Of a stretch of DNA of 64,000 nt, positions 36,978-46,719 are shown in pieces. A model generated the notes under the pieces. That model was not told the DNA's origin. It saw only the letters and a list, made by a program, of their open reading frames with translations, and made no database searches. The stretch's first letter is position 1. Each line of letters starts with the position of its first letter. Where the stretch lies: NCBI GenBank assembly GCA_025094145.1, contig JALLLS010000062.1:124001-188000 (forward strand). The letters are read 5' to 3'. The stretch is from Spinellus fusiger (lineage: Eukaryota > Mucoromycota > Mucoromycetes > Mucorales > Phycomycetaceae). The translations under genes were made by a program, and so were the position numbers.

Positions 36978-37545
36978 TTAACCGAGGCTCCAGTGATCAC
37001 TGGGGAAAGAGAAGGATGGAGATGAACCAGAAGGCATGGACCTTTTAATGGTTCGAATTGTATCATCTGTGTCGTGCTTTCTTTTGTTATATCTACAAAA
37101 ACACTCTGGGTAGGTACCGTTTTCCCTTGGAGACATTAAAATATGTCTAAAGTTTAATGTAGCAGCTAGATCACGATTCCAAAACCTCAATGTCTTGTCT
37201 TTCATACAATTTTGGTTTGAAAACCTATTTAAAGAGAAAGATGAGTTTCTTTTTTTGATATAAAATTAAGGAATGACCTGAGAAGACTATGACATTTAAC
37301 TTTGGGCATTTTTGTTCGTTGATAGGGCCTGGGGTTCTTGACATGTTTAAGTGTCTTTAAAGGCGAGTACTTGCACTCAGGACACAGGCTCGATGTTTTG
37401 AATACATTGATAAGATAGAGTTTGAATCTTTCTTCAACATTCTCCACACACCCTTTCCCTTTATTGTTATTCTTCTGGTAGGATTAGCACCTGAATAACT
37501 TGCTATAGGCTCTTCATCAGGCTCTTATAAAAAGCAAATGTATAT
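36978..37545 (-). pseudogene. Fanzor nuclease C-terminal remnant, type b
   Basis: In minus orientation: 'SGANPTRRITIKGKG' (RuvC strand region), a frameshift, then 'LYLINVFKTSSLCPEC' (the IDEF-x-TS-x-CPxC block with Asp-Glu changed to Asn-Val), 'KNPRPYQRTKMPKVKCHSLL', an intron (about 37258-37210, donor GTCATT, acceptor AAATAG), and 'TLRFWNRDLAATLNFRHIL' carrying the RuvC-III Asp. This order (CPxC, NPRP, C/H-x-LLR, WNRD-x-AA-x-LNFRHIL) is that of Fanzor1 proteins in Mucoromycota. Inactive: frameshift and loss of the acidic pair. It belongs to a different Fanzor type from the 5.4 and 50.1 kb remnants. Confidence 0.7.
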
Positions 37546-37699
37546 AAGAACCCTAAGTTGATTCTATAAGCATATTATATCTTATTTACTTTATTTGTAT
37601 ATTGTTGGCTGTATAACATTAGTTCAAAAAGAATAGATAGAAATACAATAAGAAAGAAGAAGCAAATAGCCTTTAATAGCATTGAATGGTACTAGCTAC

Positions 37700-38110
37700 T
37701 ATTTATCATACGTTAATAAGGTTATTTCGTATGGGATTCAGGCAACCTTGTTCAATGTTAGCATATACTGTGTACTGATAAAGAGAGCTTTTTAAATAAA
37801 TGCAAGTGAGTGGAGTCATTTCTGTACATTAATCTAACGCGGTAGTGTTTTAGTGTGCCTATCTTAATATTTTGGTCATTGACTAAGCATGTATTTATAG
37901 TTCAACCTAACTGTCCTATATGAAAAAAAGAAGTACATAGCTCATAGGATATATGACTGATTTATCTCACTCATTCTTTACAGTAAGCTGTCATTTCTTG
38001 GTCATATCACAATGTCTCTACTTTATGTTTGGTATCTATCATTATTTGGACAGTTAAGATGACTTTTGTACAAATAGCCATACTTAAAACAGCTTGTATA
38101 ACTATTTTGA
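37700..38110 (-). pseudogene. Helitron helicase-like fragment, third copy
   Basis: Aligns in the same orientation with 250-600 (for example GATAAAGAGAGCTTTTTAAA near 37780 against the matching block near 307). More diverged than the copies at the window ends, with many substitutions and no open frame. Confidence 0.45.
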
Positions 38111-38374
38111 AGATGGTTCACTCAAATAATGCTATTGGGTATATAATTAGGATAAACATACTTATTCAAGAAAGTGTGAATACAGCCACACTCAACTGAA
38201 TTGAATACTTTTTAAAATAAATATCAGAACAGAATAGATAGGACATGTTCAACATTAAATAAAACATTTTACATTTGATATAGAAGCTTCACACTTAAGC
38301 TCAAAAAAGCTTAATATCTTTAATTATAGAAAATAAAATAATAATAATACAGTTAATATTTTGTATTATATTAG
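38111..38374 (-). mobile_element. Tc1-like terminal fragment
   Basis: Contains CAGCCACACTCAACTGAATT (about 38183) and AACATTAAATAAAACATTTT, matching the 3' end of the Tc1 relic at 30.9 kb. It is cut at 38374 by element copy 5. As at the left window edge, it follows a Helitron-like fragment. Confidence 0.5.
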
Positions 38375-39845
38375 TGCACACCTAAAGATTTTTGGGATAT
38401 AAAAGTAGATACACGGAAAATAAGATAACACTTTTTATGATTGGCTGGTGTGTTTAGAAAAGGGTATTTTCAGAAAGTATTGGTGCATTTTTTGGGAAAT
38501 AAAATAGTGTAGAAATGTAGTATGGTTCAAAAAAGACTTACGTGTATTTGGATGTAGTGTAGCGATAACTACACCGGATTCTTTTTTTTTTGATGTTTTG
38601 GTGAATTGGTCACTACTAGCTAGATATTTGTCTGATTGTTGTTGATTAATAAAAATCAAAGGCTTCATTTTACGAAATGGGAGTAAACCATTGGTATACC
38701 AGTTTTCCATAGTAGGAGTACCTTCATTTGAATAATGGTTATACAGTACTGGGGTGACTCTGGCTCTTTCCTCGAGGTATCTTGCAAACCTTTCATAATT
38801 GACTATTGAAGATGTATGTCCTGACAGAGGTAACCCGGTTTCCATCCGATACTAGTGATTGAGTTCTTCACTGCTACAATCTTTAGAGCAGATTCCATGA
38901 AGAAAAGAAAAGAAAGATAAGTTGACCTTTTCTTTTTATGCTATTTCTGTTTTATAACAGTTTTTCATATGCCATTCATTCAATCTGTGATTTTAAAAAT
39001 AAGTTGTGCTGAAGCATAAAGCTTGTATATCTATCAATGGAGGCTGTGAATCCCATGGGTTTTCTATGCACATATACAGTCCCATACAACAAATGAGTGA
39101 ACAGAAATTCTTATTATAAAGATATTGCTCAGTGATTTGTAACAGAGCCTTTGTTTTTATACAATAGGACACTCTTGCCCACTGTGCTCTTTGGGATGTC
39201 GATATCGTCAGCAATCTCTTAGTAAGTGGCATGTCTTTTCTATTGTCCTATGATTTGACCTCTAATAAACATATTATGATCTCTTCTTTTGATAGGACCA
39301 TCTTTATGTGCTTGACTAAGAGTTGGTTGATTTCTATTGTTTGGAGTTATTTTTTGAATAAGTTGTAAAATAGAAAATAGAAAATAAATTTGCTGTCCAC
39401 TCATTTATTGTATGGGACTGTATACCTCACCAGAATGTGAATCTTTTTGTTTTTGTTTTTTATTCTTTGGTCTTGTTATTATCTTGTTATTTCCCGCACT
39501 GCACACACAACTTAATACCCAAATACTCTTCAAGATGAGAATAACTGAGCAAGGTAATGCACTATTCTTAACAAAGAGATACAATAGAAGGAGGTGATAG
39601 ACACTACCAAGGACTATTCTAGTGATAAAAAGGTAAACAGTGTCTTCATCTCGGCTTGAGCTCATTGTATTGTTAATAAATAAATACTCTTCTCAAGTCA
39701 GTCTTAGGTGGTCTTCTATACTGTCTAGGGTGTCTAAAGTATACTCCTGAGCATAACTATTTATCTTCCAAGGATAAATCATTATAATTTTGGGATATAG
39801 ATTTTATTGCTATGAGGGAATACACCTAGAACAGTAGTATCTACA
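38375..39845 (-). repeat. Right arm of large inverted repeat
   Basis: Reverse complement of 33903-35371. The two arms enclose a spacer of about 3.0 kb holding a Tc1 relic, the type b Fanzor remnant and a Helitron fragment. Confidence 0.85.
38435..38845 (-). pseudogene. Fanzor-like middle segment, identical to copy 4
   Basis: Same 136-aa frame as at 34901-35311, with no amino-acid difference. It carries the PFRKMK and INQQQSD blocks and lacks the catalytic RuvC-II/III half and zinc ribbon. Identity implies recent duplication or conversion between the arms. Confidence 0.5.
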
Positions 39846-39847
39846 GT
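39832..39847. repeat. LINE target-site duplication, left
   Basis: CAGTAGTATCTACAGT, identical to 45049-45064. The sequence includes the first bases of the mariner's terminal repeat (CAGT), proving that the mariner was already present. Confidence 0.9.
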
Positions 39848-40248
39848 TCAAAGTATTTTTATTTTTGGGTGTTGGTTGCTATTCGCGCATTGGGCATGTT
39901 AGCCACCCTATGAGATCGTTTGAAAAATAAGAATAAACATTGAAACACTTCAAATACATAAGTGAAAAAAACAATGCAAAGAGAGAAGAGACGGAAAGAA
40001 AAGAGAATATAAAACCTCAATGAGGGAAAAATGATGAAAAATGATGAAAAGTGGGTAATGATGGTAAAATGGGAATTATGAATAGACATCCAAAAGGCCA
40101 TAAAGTCAGCAAGGAAACCAGGACACCAAAAAGATAACCGTCATCCTGTGGCAATTCGAAATCCAACAAGGGATACTTAGAGCAACTCGGACAATCCTGA
40201 GAATATATGTAGCAATTACATTAGCAGATTATGGCTTTGCTAAACGGG

Positions 40249-43200
40249 TTAAGAATGGGTGGTAGAGGAGAGATCGGAGGAGAAGTGAGGATATAGCGTC
40301 TGTTGCTGCAGGAGTCTTTGCACTCTATGGCGGCGTTGGCGTTCCCGCTCAACACACCCATCAGCAGCCTCAATGAGCAGGCTACCAGCTGATGGCTCTA
40401 CCTTAAAGTCTCGAGTAGACGTGGCTCGATCAATGGCTTGCAGCAGTATTAACAGACTGGGCCAAAGGTCTCGCCATTTAACAAAAGACTTAACCGTGCG
40501 CGGCAGAAGATTTAGACAATAGTCAATTGGATGAACATCTTGTGGTGGTGCAGGAACTAGGAAGAACAAGAACGTGGAGCGTTCATGGTCAACGAATGTG
40601 CAAGTGAGAAAGTGGTCCCGATTGGCAGATGGGTGGCCACATTGGCAAGGAACTGAAGGTGTTGGTGGTAACCAAGCAATCCTCCATTTTAGTAGACGAT
40701 GTCTTTCTTTGCGCGTGCACGGTAGTAGAAGAATTGGATCCCAAACAGGTCTACATAGTCCACGGGCTACCGTCACCAGCGGATTCTTGCCACGTACTAG
40801 ACTAGTAATTTCACTTTGAAGACATTTAAGATAAGCTACTTTTAATGGATATTTAGGAGGGTTGTGAGCCCGTCCTATTCTTTGAGCATTTTGCCAGAGT
40901 ACATTGCCACGTAGCTTAATCCATCTGGCTTTACTCTGGGGTGCTTCAAGCTGCGGGACAAGGCACCAGAGGAGGGTGTCTTCAGGAAGGGTAGCTGCGC
41001 GCTCAACAAATTTGGCTTGCAGATAAAGAAAACGAGAGTATATGTTAGGGAGGGCAGCTAATTGGGCAACCTGGATCGTTCCAAACCTAGCAGTAGCAGA
41101 TCTAGCAAGACAAAGTCTCAGACAAGCAGACTGACAGATTTGTAGCGGGCGGATGCCTAGTCTATTGACATTACAAATAGCCAACCCATACTCAAGGATA
41201 GGCCGAACAAAAACAGTATACGCTCTTAGGGCTGCTGTAATCCCAAAGCCATACATGTTTACACCCATTCCTCTCAGCTTTTGCATTACTGCAATTGCCT
41301 TGACTTGTGAGTGTGAGAAAAGTGCGTCTTGGTTAATACCTTGACGTGAAAAGGGGATACCAAGGTACTTGAAAGTATCACAGGTTGGAAGCTCGTTGCC
41401 ATAGAGGTAAAACGGCACATTGGCCGGGGCATTGAGTACTTCACATTTGGAGGGACTCCATTTGTAACCAAGGAGGGTCGAGTGAATTTCGGCAAGTGCC
41501 AGCATTCGATGTATATCTTCTGGGCAGCCCATAAGAGCCACATCATCAGCATACAACAAACAATTCACAGGAGCCCAAGTAACAGTGACATGAGACGGAC
41601 TGTAAGAGGAATCTGACAACTCAGAAGAGTCATCCGAAACTGTAGAAGTAGGAAAAGGATTGTGAAGGGAATTCTGTAACTCGTCAAGCAATGCGTGAAC
41701 AGTTGCCTGTGGGGAAGCAAAAGAGAAAGGATTTCGAGCACAGAGATTAATGGACCGTCCCATGGTAGGTGGGTGCATACCAACCAGTATTGGGGATACC
41801 GAAGCAAACCTCAAGAAACGTGGAAGAGTATCAATGAAAATAGAATAAAGAAATGGAGAAAGAATACTACCCTGTAAGACTCCTCGTTTAGGTGCAATGT
41901 CCCGGGATGCTACATTTTTCAGAATCACATTCACCACAATGTCATCAAACAAATTCTGTAGTAGCAAGAGCAACGGCTGAGACACGAAGGGCATCAGCGA
42001 CTCCCATATGACAGAGCGTTCCACACTATCATATGCAGCTTTAATATCTAGGAAGACGACGACTGGAGGTTTTGGATCTTGCTCTCCTGATCCTTGGGCA
42101 GCGTACAACCCCATAAGTTCGTGGAGACAGAGGGCCTGGTCTAGAGTTCCACGACGAGCGCGAAATCCACCTTGAGCCATGTCCAATGCAGGCATGGTCG
42201 AAAGGAGCTCCCCAGCTATACATCTTTCTAAGAGCTTACGAAACACCGATGTCAAGCTAATAGGCCGATAGTTACTAGGGTCATCCTGCTCTCCTTTGTT
42301 TTTGTAAATAGGTACCACCTGTGCTGTTCTCCAGGCCACAGGCGTCCACGACCATCTCCAACACAATGTGAAGATCTGATGTAACAGAGGCACTAGCACT
42401 CGAACTAGGGGTTTGAGCATTTCTGCTCTAATATGATCAATGCCTGGTGCTTTTCGATTTGGCATCTTTCGAATAGCAGAGTGAATAAAGTCTACGTCCC
42501 ATGGGACTGGATTGTCTTGGAGAGTAAACTCCTGACGCTCCTGTCTTTCCGTAGATCCGCCAAACACTCTCTCTAGGTGGTCAATCATGCGATTGGCAGC
42601 ATGCCGAGGGCCCTCTGGAGATGACAGGGAAATTGGCGAACGTCTCCGCAGCCTCATTCCTTTCACAGCACTTGTCATCTCTGTTAAGCCCTTACGGACT
42701 TTATCACAAAATACATGCCAGGTTTGTCGTTGTGCTTGCCTTATAGCCTTTTTCAAAGCTAAACACGCTTCCTCATACAAGCGGTGGGCTTCAATGCGTT
42801 CAATATCATTGCCTACCCGTCGTCTAAAACGATAAAGTTCTTGACGACGGTCAGCTAACTGTTGTAGATCAGCATTCCAGTAGCTTTTCCAAGCTTTTGG
42901 ATGGGATTGTGCGCGCCCTACGCTATCATCCAGGGCCTTGTAGATTGACTCATTGAGTCTCTCAGCAAAGTCCTCCATCTTAACAGAGCACAACGGGGTT
43001 TTGTCTTCCAATATTTTTTGGATCTCTCTTTGCAGCTCACCTGTGTTCTCTGCAAAACATCGCTTGTACTGGTCACAGACTGTTTGTTTGTTTAAACGTT
43101 GCAGTCTCCAGAGGCGACGGACAGCTGTTTCTGTCATGAGCGGTGGCATGAGCACCGGCTGAAAGGACAGCTCACACAAGTGGTGGTCTGAACCTAACGT

Positions 43201-43842
43201 CAGATCGTCCCTAATGTGCAAGCACACTTCGGAGAAGTTGTAGCTTCTTGACAGGAACAGGTCAATAATGCTAGCAAACCGACGACCATCTGCTAGAATT
43301 CGCTCATATGTAGGCAAGCCAAATGCCAACTCTGAGTTCCACAAGGTTAGATCCTGACGGCAGATCCAGTCTTCAAATCCCACATGTCTGTCGTTTATGC
43401 CATGATCTCCAGTCAGGCGGCCTAAACGTGTATTCAGGTCACCAAGGACGAGTGTGAAGTCGTCTATGGGTAGTGAATTCAACCTTTCCGCAGCCTCACT
43501 AGACGACAGCCTCGGAGGTAGGTACAGACCATGGAGTGTATATGGGCCAATCCTACAGGAGACCACAAAAGGATTAGTAATTGGTAAGGAATGTACATGG
43601 TAAGGAAAGTCAGGACGAATAAAGAACGAAACTCCATCAAAACCTCGTCCAGCATCACCATGGGCTGTAGCATAGTTGTGTATTTGTATCCAGGGGCACC
43701 TCAACATTTGCATGTCTTTGGTCAGGAAAGTCTCTGTCACTAAAAGTATATCAATATCATTCTGCACACACACATTCAGAACGTTCACCAGTTTGGGCCT
43801 GATTCCACAAGCATTCAATAGACCAATCTTCAGTCTATTCAT
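40249..43842 (-). CDS. LINE ORF2: endonuclease-reverse transcriptase
   Basis: 1197-aa protein that nicks target DNA and primes reverse transcription of its own RNA. Residues 1-230 form an APE-like endonuclease ('GLLNACGIR' start, 'LVTETFL' with the catalytic Glu, 'VLGDLNTRLG', 'GSDHHLCELSF' end). The RT domain is at about 450-780: 'NRKAPGIDHIRAEML', 'NYRPISLTSVFRKLLER', 'GGFRARRGTLDQA', 'FLDIKAAYDSV', 'GVLQGSILSPFLYSIF' and the catalytic 'LLYADDVAL'. Near the C-terminus 'CQCGHPSANRDHFLTC' is the zinc-finger-like CxC-x7-H-x4-C of many LINEs. No RNase H domain is apparent. The start codon overlaps the ORF1 stop (ATGA), suggesting translation by termination-reinitiation. All visible catalytic residues are intact. 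Confidence 0.93.
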   Translation of the reverse strand: MNRLKIGLLNACGIRPKLVNVLNVCVQNDIDILLVTETFLTKDMQMLRCPWIQIHNYATAHGDAGRGFDGVSFFIRPDFPYHVHSLPITNPFVVSCRIGPYTLHGLYLPPRLSSSEAAERLNSLPIDDFTLVLGDLNTRLGRLTGDHGINDRHVGFEDWICRQDLTLWNSELAFGLPTYERILADGRRFASIIDLFLSRSYNFSEVCLHIRDDLTLGSDHHLCELSFQPVLMPPLMTETAVRRLWRLQRLNKQTVCDQYKRCFAENTGELQREIQKILEDKTPLCSVKMEDFAERLNESIYKALDDSVGRAQSHPKAWKSYWNADLQQLADRRQELYRFRRRVGNDIERIEAHRLYEEACLALKKAIRQAQRQTWHVFCDKVRKGLTEMTSAVKGMRLRRRSPISLSSPEGPRHAANRMIDHLERVFGGSTERQERQEFTLQDNPVPWDVDFIHSAIRKMPNRKAPGIDHIRAEMLKPLVRVLVPLLHQIFTLCWRWSWTPVAWRTAQVVPIYKNKGEQDDPSNYRPISLTSVFRKLLERCIAGELLSTMPALDMAQGGFRARRGTLDQALCLHELMGLYAAQGSGEQDPKPPVVVFLDIKAAYDSVERSVIWESLMPFVSQPLLLLLQNLFDDIVVNVILKNVASRDIAPKRGVLQGSILSPFLYSIFIDTLPRFLRFASVSPILVGMHPPTMGRSINLCARNPFSFASPQATVHALLDELQNSLHNPFPTSTVSDDSSELSDSSYSPSHVTVTWAPVNCLLYADDVALMGCPEDIHRMLALAEIHSTLLGYKWSPSKCEVLNAPANVPFYLYGNELPTCDTFKYLGIPFSRQGINQDALFSHSQVKAIAVMQKLRGMGVNMYGFGITAALRAYTVFVRPILEYGLAICNVNRLGIRPLQICQSACLRLCLARSATARFGTIQVAQLAALPNIYSRFLYLQAKFVERAATLPEDTLLWCLVPQLEAPQSKARWIKLRGNVLWQNAQRIGRAHNPPKYPLKVAYLKCLQSEITSLVRGKNPLVTVARGLCRPVWDPILLLPCTRKERHRLLKWRIAWLPPTPSVPCQCGHPSANRDHFLTCTFVDHERSTFLFFLVPAPPQDVHPIDYCLNLLPRTVKSFVKWRDLWPSLLILLQAIDRATSTRDFKVEPSAGSLLIEAADGCVERERQRRHRVQRLLQQQTLYPHFSSDLSSTTHS

Positions 43843-44783
43843 AATTCTTCTCGGTGGATGTTTTGGGCGTCTCCCTCATCTTCTTCCATAGCTGAGCCTG
43901 ATCCAAATGCCTGGATGGCCTCTTCTTCAAGGGTGGCGGGGCGGCTGGCAACTGGGGTCTTGGCCTTGAGATCCGCCAAGAGCTTCTCAAAGGCAGTGGC
44001 AGAGAGGCGGGGAGTGGCATTACCAGAGCCAAAGTGGCGAGCAATACTGTACCCTAAGTGGGTGGGGGAACGAAGACAGGTGTTTGACACTCTCTGGTCA
44101 AAGAGTTCCTGGGCCTTTGCAGCCTTGGTACTGTTGGTTTCCCCTTGGAGCTTTGGGTCTGCAATGACTGCAGCGGACACAGGGTTGAAGTCCTTCACTG
44201 GACTGATCTTAAGCTTCTCGAGGTGCTCCTCGAGTTCCTTCTTGTAGCTGCTGTGGACCAGCAGCGCAACTGTTCCCCTTGCCGGGAAGTGGATGTCAAT
44301 GATCCGTGACTGTTGGATCTTCAACGATCCCAACATCTTGCGGACCTGGCCGTACTTAAGGTATCGGCGGCAAGGGACGTATACGAATTCGTACACTGAG
44401 GGTCCAGTGGGCTCCTGCAAGGCACGTACTGCTTGTGCCTTAAGCACTGCTTTGGCCTTTGTAGGCTTCTTGGCCTGGGGGTTCTTCTTTGCCATGCTGG
44501 CGTAGGTGGTGGGTGTGGGTGTGGGTGTGGAGGTTGGGGCATGCTTTGAAGCAGCAGTCGAGTTGTCCTGCTTGGCAGGGGTGGCAGGGGTGGCAGTGGT
44601 GGTGGTGTTGGTGGTGCTGGTAGTGGCCTGAGCCTGGAGGGATGCAATCATTGCATCCTTGGCCTTCAATTGGGCCTCCAATTCCTGGATACGGAGTCCA
44701 AAGATCTCCATCTGTTTTTGGATTGCCGCCATCATCTGCAGCATTTGTTGGGCGTGGGTGTCGGCCTTTTCCACCTCGGACAT
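43839..44783 (-). CDS. LINE ORF1: RNA-binding/nucleic-acid chaperone type protein
   Basis: 314 aa from ATG 44783. The N-terminal ~50 residues form a heptad-like coiled coil ('QMLQMMAAIQKQMEIFGLRI'), followed by a Thr/Pro/Ala-rich low-complexity linker (about 50-105) and a region at about 130-200 ('SVYEFVYVPCRRYLKYGQV', then 'TVALLVHSSYKKELEEHLEK') that could be an RRM-like fold; no CCHC zinc knuckles were seen. This coiled coil plus RRM-like layout is that of ORF1 proteins that package LINE RNA. The frame stays open upstream to about 45020 (Pro/Thr-rich, no ATG), so a longer parental ORF1 is possible. It ends four bases into ORF2. Confidence 0.8.
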   Translation of the reverse strand: MSEVEKADTHAQQMLQMMAAIQKQMEIFGLRIQELEAQLKAKDAMIASLQAQATTSTTNTTTTATPATPAKQDNSTAASKHAPTSTPTPTPTTYASMAKKNPQAKKPTKAKAVLKAQAVRALQEPTGPSVYEFVYVPCRRYLKYGQVRKMLGSLKIQQSRIIDIHFPARGTVALLVHSSYKKELEEHLEKLKISPVKDFNPVSAAVIADPKLQGETNSTKAAKAQELFDQRVSNTCLRSPTHLGYSIARHFGSGNATPRLSATAFEKLLADLKAKTPVASRPATLEEEAIQAFGSGSAMEEDEGDAQNIHREEL

Positions 44784-45048
44784 TTTGTTCTCCTCGTTAG
44801 TTCTTGCTCGGGTGCGTTTGGCAAGCAGTTTTTCTTTTCTGCTTTTAGGGACGTCGTAGGTGGTGGGGACGTCGGTAAGGCCAAACTCGAAGGGTTTGGC
44901 GGGTGGTGCTGAGGTGGGGTCCGTGGTTAATGGATCCAGTGTGATATAGGTGGCGGGGGGTGTTGGTGTTGACGGATGGGTGATTGTAATGTTTGCTGTA
45001 GATTTTATTATAACTCTTTGGGGTAATATTTATTACGCGAAAGAGCCT

Positions 45049-45064
45049 CAGTAGTATCTACAGT
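45049..45064. repeat. LINE target-site duplication, right
   Basis: Second copy of CAGTAGTATCTACAGT. Its last four bases are also the first four of the mariner element. Confidence 0.9.
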
Positions 45065-46415
45065 GTCCGGCAAAAAAATAATAATTTATTTATTTTCCGA
45101 TAGGATTCTTTTTTGGGGCAATACTTATTCCTTGTAATAAAAACACACATTAAAACACAGTAGAGACTTGAAAATTGGATGAAGTATAAAGAAGGTCAAC
45201 AGGATATTATATAAAGATTTATTGGGTGGAAACCCTTAATATTTGGTGTTTCCACCTTGGCCTCTATAACAGCCCTACATCTCCGATGCATGCTGTCGAT
45301 GAGGGCTTGGTGACAGTCTTGGGTATTTTTCCCACTCTTGCACCAGGAGAGCCTTCAGATCCTGGAGGGTGCTCCCTGGGGCATCTTCTTTCTGACTGCT
45401 CTGTCGAGCTCCTCCCAAAGATGCTCAATTGGGTTCAGGTCAGGGCTCTGAGAGGGCTCTCCCTCCATAGTGACTATACCTCTCTCATCCTTCCATTTCC
45501 TAGTCTCTTTACTAGTATGGCAACTGGCATCGTCCTCTTGAAGAACAGAGCCTACCACTGGATTCAGTGCCAAAAGACAAGCCAGCTCGGGCAATAGGCC
45601 GTTTCTAAAATACTGGTGTATTTGGCACTATTGATGGATCCCTCCACCACAGCAAGTCTACCAACACCGTCACAAGAAAAGGAACCCCAGACCATCACAC
45701 TGCCACCACCAAACTTCATGGTAGGCTTCACATTCTTTGGGAGCAGTCCTCCTTCTTTCTGCGCACTGCTCTGTTGCGATGGTTATTGCTCATTAGCTGG
45801 TACTTGGACTCATCGGACCAGATGACTGTCATCCAGTCTTCATCTGTCCAATGAAGGTAGGTCCTAGTCCAGGTAAGCCTCAACTTCTTATGTTTAGTGC
45901 TGAGAGAGGGTTTCTTAACCACCCTGAAAGAAGATAGGCCAATCTTCTTCATGATTTTTCTAAAAGTGCTCATCCACACTTTGGTGGTCATCTGCTTGTA
46001 AAGTTGATCTATTGTCTGAAATAAATCCCTTTCCATCTCGTATACAAACTCTTTATCGTCCTTCTAAGTCAGAACAGGCTTGCGCCCAGAGCTCTTCCCT
46101 GCTTTGAAACAGCCAGTTTCCCTGTACTTCTTCACGATGAGGTTGACAGTGGGTTTACTGACACCAAACATGGCTGCAATCTCCACTTGGCTGGTGCCAT
46201 TTTGGGTGGCCTCTTGAACAATGAGTTGACGAGTAAAGTTGTTGATATTTTTCTTTCTGTTTCCAAAAGGTTTGGTGGTTTGTTCAGTGGTGTTAGACAT
46301 AATAGATGATATAGCGGGAAAAGAAGAAATGAGGAATGTGTAAAAAAAAATATTTTTTTTGACCAAAATAGAGGTCGGAAAACGAAATAAATTATTATTT
46401 TTTTGCCAGACACTG
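45061..46415 (-). mobile_element. Tc1/mariner element, 1355 bp, TA-flanked
   Basis: Terminal repeats are CAGTGTCCGGCAAAAAAATA at 45061 and the complement CAGTGTCTGGCAAAAAAATA ending at 46415, about 40 bp each with few mismatches. TA sits at both flanks (45059-45060, 46416-46417). It is inserted in element copy 5 and encodes a decayed transposase on the minus strand. Confidence 0.9.
45210..46300 (-). pseudogene. Tc1/mariner transposase, decayed
   Basis: Start MSNTTEQ at about 46300. HTH 'RQLIVQEATQNGTSQVEIA' with 'FGVSKPTVNLIVKKYRETG', then a stop after 'GRKPVLT' (46064-46066); the DDE domain resumes with 'WTDEDWMTVIWSDESKYQL', then after frameshifts 'SQSPDLNPIEHLWEELDRAV' and 'DLKALLVQEWEKYP', ending GGNTKY. 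At least one stop and two frameshifts make it non-functional, although the TIRs are still well matched and could be mobilised in trans. Confidence 0.8.
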
Positions 46416-46670
46416 TATAGTGATTGTACAGTATTAGCTATATTATAATAAACAATTTTATTTATAAACACTATATTCTATTGATAATACAGTTTGATAG
46501 TGAGGTATACTACAAAAGGAAATCAAATTTAGATGCTTGCAAACCTTTTGATTTTAAACACAGTTCCATAAGAGGGCAAAATATTTTTGGTCTTAAAAGG
46601 AAGGAGATATTATCGCTTAAAGGCCAGAAAAATCTTTGGGCGTATAGTAAAAAGATCATTCAAAGTGATT

Positions 46671-46673
46671 TTT

Positions 46674-46707
<34 letters not shown>

Positions 46708-46719
46708 CACACACACACT
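46671..46719. repeat. Poly-A plus (CA)n microsatellite
   Basis: An A-run followed by about 13 CA units just outside element copy 5. Confidence 0.9.

Larger units (their letters stand above)
39848..45048 (-). mobile_element. LINE (non-LTR retrotransposon) with intact ORF2
   Basis: A 5.2-kb insertion flanked by the 16-bp target duplication CAGTAGTATCTACAGT (39832-39847 and 45049-45064). On its coding (minus) strand the 3' end is A-rich (CCCAAAAATAAAAATAC), as expected for target-primed reverse transcription. Two ORFs overlap by ATGA. It is markedly richer in G+C than the host DNA. ORF2 has no stop or frameshift. The frame of ORF1 remains open upstream of its ATG to about 45020 with no earlier ATG, so the element may be slightly 5'-truncated. 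Confidence 0.9.
38375..46644 (-). mobile_element. CACACC-TIR element copy 5, split by mariner and LINE
   Basis: The element runs 38375-39847, then resumes at 46416-46644, where its outer TIR (GGCCAGAAAAATCTTTGGGC) ends. Removing the two insertions gives about 1.70 kb, matching copy 4 (1.69 kb) base for base across the junction: copy 4 in complement reads AGTATCTATAGTGATTG where copy 5 has AGTATCTA[insertions]TATAGTGATTG. It contains the 136-aa Fanzor-like frame at 38845-38435 (minus). Confidence 0.85.

Noticed and set aside
41153..43673. Several 60-88 aa frames inside the LINE
   Set aside because: They are shadow frames of ORF2, which is continuous and motif-complete.
44293..44912. Plus-strand frames over LINE ORF1 and its upstream region
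   Set aside because: They lie antisense to ORF1 and its upstream open frame, and high GC explains them.
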